A stretch of DNA of 64,000 nucleotides. Origin: Rhodopseudomonas sp. (GTDB taxonomy: Bacteria; Pseudomonadota; Alphaproteobacteria; Rhizobiales; Xanthobacteraceae). Below, piece by piece: positions 56,757 through 64,000 of the stretch. A program made the position numbers and the translations under genes. The stretch covers positions 1,671,817-1,735,816 of the forward strand of contig NZ_JACABA010000001.1 of the NCBI RefSeq assembly GCF_013377015.1. Reading direction: 5' to 3'. How positions within the stretch are numbered: the first letter of the stretch is position 1; each line of letters opens with the position of its first letter. The notes beneath the pieces were generated by a model. The model did not search any database. It had not been told where the DNA came from and saw only the letters and a program-made list of their open reading frames with translations.

Positions 56757-58271
56757 ATGAACGCCAATCTGTTTTCGCGGCTGTTTGACGATCTCGACGA
56801 CGTCGAACGGCTCGCGATCGAGACCACGGACGGCACGCGGATCAGCTATGGCGAGTTGATCGCGCGAGCCGGGCGGATGGCGAATCTGTTGGTCGCACGC
56901 GGCGTCAAGATCGGCGACCGTGTTGCGGCGCAAACCGAAAAATCGGTCGAGGCGCTGGTGCTGTATCTCGCCGTGGTGCGCGCTGGCGCGGTGTATCTGC
57001 CGCTCAACACCGCCTATACGCTGCACGAGCTGGACTATTTTATCACCGACGCCGAGCCGTCGCTGGTGGTGTGCGATCCGTCGAAGGCCGAAGGCATCAA
57101 GGCGATCGCCGCCAAGGTCAGTGCGCATGTCGAGACGCTCGGCGCCGACGGGCAGGGTTCGCTGACGGAGGCGGCCGCCAAGGCGTCGTCGGAATTTGCC
57201 ACGGTGGTCCGCGCCGACGATGATCTCGCCGCGATTCTCTACACCTCCGGCACCACCGGTCGCTCCAAGGGAGCGATGCTGACGCACGACAACCTGGCGT
57301 CGAATTCGCTGAGCCTGGTCGGCTACTGGCGCTTCACCGACAAGGACGTGCTGATCCACGCGCTGCCGATCTATCACACCCACGGCCTGTTCGTGGCCAG
57401 CAACGTCACGCTGTTCGCCCGCGCCTCGATGATCTTCCTCAACAAGTTCGATCCCGATCTGATTATCAAGCTGATGGCGCGCGCCACCGTGCTGATGGGG
57501 GTGCCGACGTTCTATACGCGGCTACTGCAGAGCGAGGCGCTGACCAAGCAGGCGACGGCGCATATGCGGCTGTTCATTTCCGGCTCGGCGCCGCTGCTGG
57601 CCGATACCCATCGCGAATGGGCGGCGCGCACCGGTCACGCCGTGCTGGAGCGCTACGGCATGACCGAGACCAACATGAATACCTCGAACCCGTATGATGG
57701 CGACCGTGTTCCCGGCGCGGTCGGCCTCGCGCTGCCCGGCGTATCGGTGCGGGTCACCGATCCGGAGACCGGCACGGAATTGCCGCGCGACCAGATCGGC
57801 ATGATCGAGGTCAAGGGCCCCAACGTGTTCAAGGGCTATTGGCGGATGCCGGAAAAGACCAAATCCGAATTCCGCGACGACGGCTTCTTCATCACCGGCG
57901 ACCTCGGCAAGATCGACTCCAAGGGCTATGTGCACATCCTCGGTCGCGGCAAGGATCTGGTGATCACCGGCGGGTTCAACGTCTATCCGAAGGAAATCGA
58001 GAGCGAGATCGACGCCATCAAGGGCGTGGTGGAGTCCGCAGTGATCGGCGTGCCGCATGCCGATTTCGGCGAGGGCGTCACCGCCGTCGTGGTGCGCGAC
58101 AAGGGTGCCAGCGTCGATGAAGCCGCCGTGCTCCGGGCGCTCGACGGCCAGATCGCGAAATTCAAGATGCCGAAGAAGGTAATCTTCGTCGACGATCTGC
58201 CGCGCAACACCATGGGCAAGGTGCAGAAGAACGTGCTGCGCGATACCTATGCGGAGATTTACAGGAAGTAA
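56757..58271 (+). CDS. matB: Malonyl-CoA synthetase MatB
   Basis: A 504-residue adenylate-forming ligase making malonyl-CoA from malonate, ATP and CoA. It has the P-loop ILYTSGTTGRSKGAM, the A5 motif ERYGMTETNM, ITGDLGKID, GRGKDLVITGGFNVYPKE and the catalytic C-terminal Lys in PRNTMGKVQKN. The MatB subgroup is supported by ALPIYHTHGLFVASN and by strong resemblance, as I recall it, to the characterised R. palustris enzyme. GGAAG precedes ATG 56757. Methylmalonate could also be used. Confidence 0.88.
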   Translation: MNANLFSRLFDDLDDVERLAIETTDGTRISYGELIARAGRMANLLVARGVKIGDRVAAQTEKSVEALVLYLAVVRAGAVYLPLNTAYTLHELDYFITDAEPSLVVCDPSKAEGIKAIAAKVSAHVETLGADGQGSLTEAAAKASSEFATVVRADDDLAAILYTSGTTGRSKGAMLTHDNLASNSLSLVGYWRFTDKDVLIHALPIYHTHGLFVASNVTLFARASMIFLNKFDPDLIIKLMARATVLMGVPTFYTRLLQSEALTKQATAHMRLFISGSAPLLADTHREWAARTGHAVLERYGMTETNMNTSNPYDGDRVPGAVGLALPGVSVRVTDPETGTELPRDQIGMIEVKGPNVFKGYWRMPEKTKSEFRDDGFFITGDLGKIDSKGYVHILGRGKDLVITGGFNVYPKEIESEIDAIKGVVESAVIGVPHADFGEGVTAVVVRDKGASVDEAAVLRALDGQIAKFKMPKKVIFVDDLPRNTMGKVQKNVLRDTYAEIYRK

Positions 58272-58291
58272 TCGCTGGTTCGCTGCCTTCG

Positions 58292-58315
58292 CGTTCGGCA
58301 CAGCGATGCCGAACG
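58292..58315. terminator. Hairpin between convergent matB and CDF genes
   Basis: CGTTCGGCA (58292-58300) pairs perfectly with TGCCGAACG (58307-58315) around CAGCGA. It is 20 bp after the matB stop and 26 bp from the stop of the convergent gene. No T-run follows, so efficiency is uncertain. Confidence 0.5.
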
Positions 58316-58340
58316 GAGCCGGGCGTGTCGGCGAATCGCC

Positions 58341-59303
58341 TCACACCACATGATCCGGCGCCAGCGCGCAGGGCGAGGCGGGGTCGGTCTCGACCTGCAA
58401 GGTGGCATGGGCGATGCCAAAATCGTCCCGGAGGCGACGGGCGATCTCCATCAGGTAAGTGTCGCCGGGCGCTCCCGACGGGATCACCAGATGGCAGGTC
58501 AGCGCCACCTCGGTGGTCGACATTGGCCAAATATGCAGATCGTGCACCTGCGCGACGCCGGGGCATTGCGCCAGATAGCCTCGCACGGCGGCCGGATCGA
58601 TCCCGCGCGGCACCGCGTTCAGCGACATCGCCATGCTGTCGCGTAACAGGCCCCAGGTCCCCCAGACGATGATCGCGGCGATCGCCAGGCTGGTCGCGGC
58701 ATCGAGCCAGGTCCAGCCGGTGAGCATGATCACCACGCCCGCGATCACCACGCCGGCCGATACCGCGGTATCGGCCATCATGTGCAGATAGGCGCCGCGG
58801 ATGTTGAGGTCGCCCTTGCGCCCGGATGCGAACAGCCACGCGGTGATGCCGTTGATGGCGATGCCGACGGCGGCCACGACCATCACCGTGGTGCCGACAA
58901 CCGGCTCCGGCGTCAGCAGCCGCAGGATCGCTTCCCAGCCGATCGCGCCGACCGCCACCAGCAAGAACACTGCGTTGAACAGCGCCGCCAGGATCGACGA
59001 ACCGCGCAGGCCATAAGTGTAGCGTGCCGACGGCGGCCGCTTCGACAACGCTGCCGCCGACCACGCCACCAGCAGGCCCAGCACGTCGGATAGATTGTGG
59101 CCGGCGTCGGCGACCAGCGCCATCGAATTGCTGGCGAAGCCGAAAAACGCTTCCCCGATCACGAAGCCGCTGTTGAGCACAATGCCGATCGCGAACGCAG
59201 TCCCGAAATCCGCGGGCGCATGACCATGATTGCCCGGTCCATGGCCGTGGCCGTGGCCGGAATGATCATGATCGCCGTGATGGTCGTGGTCGGAGTGGTT
59301 CAT
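58341..59303 (-). CDS. Cation diffusion facilitator (zinc/cobalt/cadmium exporter, CzcD/ZitB type)
   Basis: A 320-residue metal/proton antiporter. The N-terminus is His/Asp-rich (HSDHDHHGDHDHSGHGHGHG), a metal-gathering tail. Six helices follow, with metal-site motifs HNLSD in ALVADAGHNLSDVLG and HMMAD in GAYLHMMADTAVSAGVV. The C-terminal ferredoxin-like domain includes VHDLHIWPMSTTEVALTCHLV. The HxxxD pairs favour zinc. Start ATG 59303. No metal regulator is adjacent; zur at 31 kb is a repressor of uptake, not of this gene as far as can be seen. Confidence 0.92.
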   Translation of the reverse strand: MNHSDHDHHGDHDHSGHGHGHGPGNHGHAPADFGTAFAIGIVLNSGFVIGEAFFGFASNSMALVADAGHNLSDVLGLLVAWSAAALSKRPPSARYTYGLRGSSILAALFNAVFLLVAVGAIGWEAILRLLTPEPVVGTTVMVVAAVGIAINGITAWLFASGRKGDLNIRGAYLHMMADTAVSAGVVIAGVVIMLTGWTWLDAATSLAIAAIIVWGTWGLLRDSMAMSLNAVPRGIDPAAVRGYLAQCPGVAQVHDLHIWPMSTTEVALTCHLVIPSGAPGDTYLMEIARRLRDDFGIAHATLQVETDPASPCALAPDHVV

Positions 59304-59704
59304 CGGAGTCTCTACACTTCAAGGTCGCCCCGGTACGGCGTCCATTGGGATAAACCGCAAGACCAAAGTGGATACTATTACGAGCCACTCGGAGCGGTCG
59401 GGCAGCCAGCCGGCGGTGGATCGAACAGCAGGCGAGCGCCGATGCCGTTATGACGTGGGAACCGTGGAGGAGGGCGTTGGATCAATCGAATTCCGGCATG
59501 AATCCCACTTCAGTTGGCCGGTTGTCGAGAACCGTTGACAACAAGGCTGACAAACAATGTGGACCAACATCTCCAAAATATGAACAGTTGTTCGAAGATT
59601 GTGATTTCGCCGTTGCGCTCATTGTTTGCACTCCGTAAATAGACTTGACCTCCGCGAGCCCTGGTTCGGGGCTATCCGCTTGCCGCAAACCGACAAAGCA
59701 GCCG
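59304..59704. other. 401-bp gap between the CDF gene and sdhC
   Basis: It must hold the divergent promoters of the metal exporter and the sdh operon. TTGACA occurs at 59535-59540 and TTGACC at 59645-59650, but neither has a convincing -10 at the right distance. An inverted repeat GAACAGTTGTTC (5-bp arms) lies at 59582-59593. A 62-codon ORF at 59450-59638 has no recognisable features, and I do not call it. Confidence 0.5.
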
Positions 59705-60103
59705 ATGACCGCTAGGATCGAACGACCGCTATCGCCCCATATGCAGGCCTATCGCTGGAGTCTCACGATGGCGCTGTCCATCGTGCACCGCGCCACCGGC
59801 GTCGCGCTGTACTTCGGCACCTTGCTGTTGGCGTGGTGGCTGATCGCCGCCGCAGCGGGGCCAGCGGCTTATTCCAATGTGCAGGCCTTTACCGGCAGCT
59901 GGATCGGCCGCCTGGTTCTGTTCGGCTACACTTGGGCGCTGATGCATCATCTGCTTAGCGGAGTCCGGCATTTCATCTGGGATCTCGGCTACGGCTTCAA
60001 GACCGCCGACCGGGAATGGCTGACCTGGGCCGCCTTGATCGGCGGCGTCACGCTGACGGTTCTGCTGTGGATCGTCGCCTATACGATCGGAGGTGGACGG
60101 TGA
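59705..60103 (+). CDS. sdhC: Succinate dehydrogenase cytochrome b556 subunit
   Basis: A 132-residue membrane anchor of complex II. It has IERPLSPHMQAYRWSLTMALSIVHRATGVAL, where the Ser/Arg/His positions contact quinone and heme, then three helices. The heme-ligand region is ALMHHLLSGVRHFIWDLG. Start ATG 59705. The stop overlaps the sdhD GTG start (GTGA). First gene of sdhCDAB. Confidence 0.94.
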   Translation: MTARIERPLSPHMQAYRWSLTMALSIVHRATGVALYFGTLLLAWWLIAAAAGPAAYSNVQAFTGSWIGRLVLFGYTWALMHHLLSGVRHFIWDLGYGFKTADREWLTWAALIGGVTLTVLLWIVAYTIGGGR

Positions 60104-60519
60104 GCGCCGATCACACCAATAGCCGCACGCCGAAGGCCAACTCGATGCGCACGCCGCTTGGCAAGGTGCGGAAATTCGGTCCGGCCGGATCCGGCACGTC
60201 GGATTTCTGGCGTCAACGCATCACCGGTGTGGCGATGACGCTGCTGATCCTGCCGGTGGTTGTCGTCATCATGATGCTACTCGGCCGCAATCAGGCCGGC
60301 GCCGCGCAGATTCTCGGCTCGCCCTTGATCGCGCTGACCATGATCCTGTTCATCATCGCCAGCGCGCTGCATATGAAAATCGGCATGCAGGTCGTGCTCG
60401 AGGATTATGTCCAGAACGAGAAGCTGAAGCTGGTCAGCATCATGGCCAACAATTTCTTCTCGCTCGCTGTGGCGCTAGCCGCGATCTTCGCGATCTTCAA
60501 ACTTTCATCTGGAGTGTAA
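60100..60519 (+). CDS. sdhD: Succinate dehydrogenase membrane anchor subunit
   Basis: A 139-residue membrane subunit starting at GTG 60100, which overlaps the sdhC stop and has GGAGG just upstream. It has [30 protein letters not shown], three helices, and the heme/quinone region [24 protein letters not shown]. Together with SdhC it anchors SdhAB and binds heme b and ubiquinone. Confidence 0.94.
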   Translation: MSADHTNSRTPKANSMRTPLGKVRKFGPAGSGTSDFWRQRITGVAMTLLILPVVVVIMMLLGRNQAGAAQILGSPLIALTMILFIIASALHMKIGMQVVLEDYVQNEKLKLVSIMANNFFSLAVALAAIFAIFKLSSGV

Positions 60520-60521
60520 GC

Positions 60522-62345
60522 ATGGCGGCGAACGGCACCGGCGCACCTGCCGTCAACGGCCACGCCTATCCGATCGAGGATCACGTCTACGACGTGGTGG
60601 TGGTGGGTGCCGGCGGCGCGGGTCTGCGCGCCGTGGTCGGCTGCAGCGAAGCGGGGCTGCGCACCGCCTGCATCACCAAGGTGTTCCCGACCCGGTCGCA
60701 CACCGTGGCGGCGCAGGGCGGCATCTCGGCGTCGCTCGGCAACATGCACAAGGACGACTGGCGCTGGCACATGTACGACACCGTCAAGGGGTCGGACTGG
60801 CTCGGCGATCAGGATTCGATCGAATACATGGTGCGCAACGCGCCGGAGGCGGTCTACGAGCTGGAACATTGGGGTGTGCCGTTCTCGCGCACCGAGGACG
60901 GCAAGATCTATCAGCGCCCGTTTGGCGGCATGACGCTGGACTACGGCAAGGGCCAGGCGCAGCGCACCTGCGCCGCCGCCGACCGCACCGGCCATGCCAT
61001 GCTGCACACGATGTATGGCCAGGCGCTGCGCCACGCCGCGGAATTCTACATCGAATTCTTCGCCATCGACCTGATCATGGACGATCAGGGCGTCTGCCGC
61101 GGCGTGATCGCGCTGAAGCTCGACGACGGCACGCTGCACCGCTTCAAGGCGCAGACCACGATTCTGGCCACCGGCGGCTACGGCCGCGCCTATGCCTCCT
61201 GCACCTCGGCGCATACCTGCACCGGCGACGGCGGCGCGATGGCGCTGCGCGCCGGCCTGCCGCTACAGGACATGGAATTCGTCCAGTTCCATCCGACCGG
61301 CATTTACGGCTCCGGCTGTCTGGTCACCGAAGGCGCCCGCGGCGAGGGCGGCTATCTGGTCAATTCCGAAGGCGAGCGCTTCATGGAGCGCTATGCGCCG
61401 TCTGCCAAGGATCTGGCGTCGCGCGACGTGGTATCGCGGGCGATGACCATCGAGATGCGCGAAGGCCGCGGCGTCGGCAAGAAGAAGGACCACATCTTCC
61501 TGCACCTCGATCATCTCGATCCGGCGGTGCTGCACGAGCGGCTGCCCGGCATTTCGGATTCGGCGCGGATCTTCGCTGGCGTCGACGTCACCCGCGAGCC
61601 GATCCCGATCCTGCCGACGGTGCACTACAACATGGGCGGCATCCCGACCAATTTCCACGGCGAGGTCGTCACCAAGAAGGACGGCGACGACAACGCGGTG
61701 GTGCCCGGGCTGATGGCGCTGGGCGAAGCCGCCTGCGTCTCGGTGCACGGCGCCAACCGGCTCGGCTCCAATTCGCTGATAGATCTCGTGGTGTTCGGCC
61801 GCGCCGCGGCGCTGCGTTGCGCCGAGAAGCTGACCCCGAACGGCAAGCAGCCGGAGCTGCCGGCGGACTCTGCCGACAAATCGCTGAGCCGGCTCGATCA
61901 CTACCGCTACGCCTCCGGCGGCACTCCGACTGCGAAGCTGCGCGACAACATGCAGCACGTGATGCAGACTAATTGCGCGGTGTTCCGCACCGGCGAGGTG
62001 TTGCAGGAAGGCTCGCAGCTGATCCACAAGGTCCACAGCGGGATCAGCGACATCGCGGTCACCGATCGCTCGCTGACCTGGAATTCCGACCTGATCGAGA
62101 CTTTGGAATTCGACAATCTGATCGTGCAGGCCGTGGTGACGATGGATTCCGCCGCCAACCGCACCGAAAGCCGCGGCGCCCACGCCCGCGAGGATTTCGC
62201 GGCGCGCGACGACGTCAACTGGATGAAGCACACCCTGGCCTGGATCGGCGAGGACGGCGGCACCACGCTCGATTACCGCCCGGTGCACGATTACACGATG
62301 ACCAACGACGTACAGTACATTCCGCCGAAGCCGCGGGTGTATTGA
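60522..62345 (+). CDS. sdhA: Succinate dehydrogenase flavoprotein subunit
   Basis: A 607-residue subunit oxidising succinate to fumarate with covalent FAD. The FAD site starts [16 protein letters not shown]; the flavinylated His is in [20 protein letters not shown]. Substrate-site segments include [25 protein letters not shown] and [31 protein letters not shown] is the conserved C-terminal FAD loop. It starts 2 bp after sdhD. A repeat element separates it from sdhB. Confidence 0.96.
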   Translation: MAANGTGAPAVNGHAYPIEDHVYDVVVVGAGGAGLRAVVGCSEAGLRTACITKVFPTRSHTVAAQGGISASLGNMHKDDWRWHMYDTVKGSDWLGDQDSIEYMVRNAPEAVYELEHWGVPFSRTEDGKIYQRPFGGMTLDYGKGQAQRTCAAADRTGHAMLHTMYGQALRHAAEFYIEFFAIDLIMDDQGVCRGVIALKLDDGTLHRFKAQTTILATGGYGRAYASCTSAHTCTGDGGAMALRAGLPLQDMEFVQFHPTGIYGSGCLVTEGARGEGGYLVNSEGERFMERYAPSAKDLASRDVVSRAMTIEMREGRGVGKKKDHIFLHLDHLDPAVLHERLPGISDSARIFAGVDVTREPIPILPTVHYNMGGIPTNFHGEVVTKKDGDDNAVVPGLMALGEAACVSVHGANRLGSNSLIDLVVFGRAAALRCAEKLTPNGKQPELPADSADKSLSRLDHYRYASGGTPTAKLRDNMQHVMQTNCAVFRTGEVLQEGSQLIHKVHSGISDIAVTDRSLTWNSDLIETLEFDNLIVQAVVTMDSAANRTESRGAHAREDFAARDDVNWMKHTLAWIGEDGGTTLDYRPVHDYTMTNDVQYIPPKPRVY

Positions 62346-62354
62346 GTAACAAGC

Positions 62355-62466
62355 ATCGTCATGCGCGGGCATAGCCGTTCGAAGAACGACGTTCTAAAAC
62401 GCCTATGCCCGCGCATCCATCTTTTGAAGAAATGATGGATCGCCGGGTCAAGTCCGGCAATGACAA
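62355..62466. repeat. Composite palindromic repeat between sdhA and sdhB
   Basis: ATGCGCGGGCATAG (62361-62374) is the exact reverse complement of CTATGCCCGCGCAT (62403-62416), a 14-bp stem enclosing smaller GAAC/GTTC arms. A second hairpin unit, ATGGATCGCCGGGTCAAGTCCGGC, lies at 62435-62458. The two-unit layout mirrors the element at 6920-7034. It fills most of the 143-bp gap inside the sdh operon. Confidence 0.85.
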
Positions 62467-62488
62467 CGGAGAAGCAAAGGCAGGACCG

Positions 62489-63271
62489 ATGGTCGAGTTC
62501 GCACTTCCGAAAAATTCCAAGATCACCGGCGGTAAGACCTGGCCGAAACCGGAAGGTGCGACTGAGACGCGCGAGTTCCGCGTCTATCGCTGGAATCCAG
62601 ACGACGGCAAGAACCCGAGCGTCGATGTCTATCACGTCGACAAGCACGATTGCGGCCCGATGGTGCTGGACGGCCTGATCTGGATTAAGAACCACATTGA
62701 TCCGACCCTGACCTTCCGTCGTTCCTGCCGCGAGGGCGTCTGCGGCTCCTGCGCGATGAACATCGATGGCGAGAACACGCTGGCCTGTACCAAGGCAATG
62801 GACGACGTCAAGGATACCGCGGTGAAGGTCAACCCGCTGCCGCATCAGCCGGTGGTGAAGGATTTGGTCCCCGACCTCACCAATTTCTACGCCCAATACG
62901 CCTCGATCGAGCCGTGGCTGCAAACCGTGACGCCGACGCCGCAGAAGGAATGGCGGCAGAGCCACGAGGACCGCGAGAAGCTCGACGGCTTGTACGAATG
63001 CATCCTGTGCGCCTGCTGCTCGACCTCGTGCCCGAGCTATTGGTGGAACTCGGATCGCTTCCTCGGCCCCGCGGCGCTGCTGCAGGCGACCCGCTGGGTC
63101 AAGGACAGCCGCGACGAGGCCACCGGCGAGCGGCTCGACAATCTCGAGGATCCGTTCCGGATCTATCGCTGCCACACCATCATGAACTGCGCCAAGGCCT
63201 GTCCGAAGGGGCTGAATCCATCGGAAGCGATCGCCAACCTCAAATTGAAGCTGGTCGAACGCCAGATCTGA
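62489..63271 (+). CDS. sdhB: Succinate dehydrogenase iron-sulfur subunit
   Basis: A 260-residue subunit carrying electrons from FAD to quinone. The 2Fe-2S ligands are in [15 protein letters not shown] and TLACTKAM; the 4Fe-4S ligands in [17 protein letters not shown]; the 3Fe-4S ligands in [18 protein letters not shown]. The ATG at 62489 is the family start; the frame extends upstream into the repeat element. The AGGACC before it is a modest ribosome site. Confidence 0.96.
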   Translation: MVEFALPKNSKITGGKTWPKPEGATETREFRVYRWNPDDGKNPSVDVYHVDKHDCGPMVLDGLIWIKNHIDPTLTFRRSCREGVCGSCAMNIDGENTLACTKAMDDVKDTAVKVNPLPHQPVVKDLVPDLTNFYAQYASIEPWLQTVTPTPQKEWRQSHEDREKLDGLYECILCACCSTSCPSYWWNSDRFLGPAALLQATRWVKDSRDEATGERLDNLEDPFRIYRCHTIMNCAKACPKGLNPSEAIANLKLKLVERQI

Positions 63272-63344
63272 CGCGGATCGTCGCAGCTGCTGGAACATCG
63301 CAGCCGTCCAGCCGTTGTCGCCGCGATATTCGCGGAGGTACGAC

Positions 63345-63443
63345 ATGGCTGCCGATCACACGCCGAGCGACGCCCGAAATGGTGTTGGATATGCTCGCGA
63401 CTCGAACTCGTTAGACGGCGGCCATCGCTTGGTGGCGGTCTGA
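63345..63443 (+). pseudogene. 32-codon ORF in frame with the proline-rich ORF, ended by TGA
   Basis: ATG 63345 has a strong GGAGG placed 7 bases upstream and encodes MAADHTPSDARNGVGYARDS and 12 more residues before TGA at 63441-63443. The frame continues without further stops through the proline-rich ORF that begins GTG at 63444. Either this is a short leader peptide coupled to that ORF, or the two are one gene broken by a nonsense change. The presence of the only good ribosome site here favours a single original gene. Confidence 0.5.
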
Positions 63444-63701
63444 GTGGCCGGCGAACCACAGGAAGTGCCGGGCGGTCCCGGCCCCACGGAGCCGCCGCCG
63501 GAAATTCCGCCGAGCACCCCGGCGCAACCGACCGAGCCGCCGCCGGAATCGCCGCCCGGCAATCCGATGCCGGACGTCCCCCCGCCGATCGACGAGCCCG
63601 ATGCGCCGCCGACGCCCGAGGAATTTCCGGCGAGCACGCCGGATGAATTGCCGGGGCGCGGACCTCCGGGGCCCGGCGCACTGAACCCGGCAACGATGTG
63701 A
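63444..63701 (+). CDS. Proline-rich protein (possibly the 3' part of a broken gene)
   Basis: An 85-residue, probably disordered sequence in which Pro and Glu dominate (VPGGPGPTEPPPEIPPSTP and similar units, e.g. TEPPPESPPGNP). It would start at GTG 63444, directly after the TGA of the upstream ORF in the same frame. No ribosome site of its own is present, so translation would rely on reinitiation or readthrough. No function is known. Confidence 0.5.
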   Translation: MAGEPQEVPGGPGPTEPPPEIPPSTPAQPTEPPPESPPGNPMPDVPPPIDEPDAPPTPEEFPASTPDELPGRGPPGPGALNPATM

Positions 63702-63906
63702 GCAAACGGGGCGACGCCGGATACGAGCACCGCTCTGAATGCATCATGAACGGCCGTGGATTAGCGCGAGAGCCGATGCGAAATAATTAGCTGGCAGCTC
63801 TTGCCGCTCGCCACATTGCGGCCCCACCGTTGCTTGTTGATCGCTGTGCTTGTCCAAATCAGCTGATTTGGAGCGAAGCGATACGTTTTCGAGGACGACA
63901 ATTCCC

Positions 63907-64000
63907 ATGACCAGACTTCAATTGATGCTGCTCGCGACCACGGCCTTGACCGTGATGCAACTGGCGCCCGCGCCTGCGCAGACCGCGCCGATACATATGG
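63907..64000 (+). CDS. N-terminus of a secreted protein (cut by window edge)
   Basis: ATG 63907, after GAGGA about ten bases upstream, starts MTRLQLMLLATTALTVMQLA, a clear signal peptide ending near APAQTAPIHM. Only 31 codons are present, so the family cannot be assigned. Confidence 0.65.
   Translation, partial: MTRLQLMLLATTALTVMQLAPAPAQTAPIHM

Noticed and set aside
59582..59593. GAACAGTTGTTC as a LexA box
   Set aside because: The alphaproteobacterial LexA site is a direct repeat GTTC-N7-GTTC; this is an inverted repeat with short arms and no SOS gene follows.
59450..59638. 62-codon ORF upstream of sdhC
   Set aside because: No ribosome site, no recognisable domain and no signal peptide; more likely promoter DNA.

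Overview
The window is GC-rich, densely coded chromosomal DNA from an alphaproteobacterium, most likely Rhodopseudomonas or a close Bradyrhizobium relative (Nitrobacteraceae). Three things point there: the PHB cluster phbA/phbB/phaR, a separate BLUF gene beside a PAS-GGDEF-EAL gene matching the papB/papA pair described in R. palustris, and a malonyl-CoA synthetase of the R. palustris MatB type. Almost everything is core metabolism and housekeeping. There is one tRNA gene (Leu, anticodon CAA). I see no prophage, IS element, CRISPR array, integron or rRNA.

Layout. 1-6.8 kb: a left-truncated secreted protein, a PsiF-like protein, an AbrB-type membrane protein, dsbB, tRNA-Leu with a clear promoter, a succinyl/propionyl-CoA transferase, a Zn alcohol dehydrogenase and an acyltransferase. 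6.8-13 kb: hrpB, an aspartic protease, a chemoreceptor with a small partner gene, and a YddG-like exporter. 13-16.3 kb: phbB, phbA and phaR (polyhydroxybutyrate). 16.3-24.7 kb: a degenerate GGDEF-EAL protein, small unknowns, rpmF, mtgA, ispA, a DUF1345 protein and papB/papA. 24.9-31.4 kb: a Na+/H+ antiporter, an ATP-grasp enzyme, a secreted protein, ispG, an EamA transporter and zur. 31.5-41 kb: a MarR-EmrA-EmrB efflux operon, pcaF, mutS, a GrlR-like duplicated protein and a parvulin. 41-52.5 kb: secA, an L,D-transpeptidase, accA, xerD, a 48-aa membrane protein, aroK-aroB-CNNM, bolA and a J-domain protein. 52.5-59.3 kb: sodC, a molybdo-oxidoreductase with cytochrome b, a fasciclin protein, an SDR, matB and a CDF metal exporter. 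59.7-64 kb: sdhCDAB, a proline-rich ORF with an in-frame stop upstream, and a right-truncated secreted protein.

How the genes work together. Carbon flow is well represented: thiolase and reductase for PHB with their regulator PhaR, matB and accA for malonyl-CoA, pcaF for aromatic catabolism, CoA transferase, and succinate dehydrogenase. Cyclic-di-GMP control appears twice (papA and the 16.4-18.1 kb protein). ispG and ispA both serve isoprenoid synthesis.

I did not find a convincing new multi-gene system. The best leads are structural. A 50-bp diverged second copy of the ispG 3' end lies beyond a neighbouring secreted-protein gene. Palindromic intergenic repeats sit inside operons, notably between sdhA and sdhB. 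An in-frame TGA separates a well-initiated 32-codon ORF from a proline-rich ORF. Coordinates and starts were read by eye; similarity statements rest on recalled family features, not on searches.
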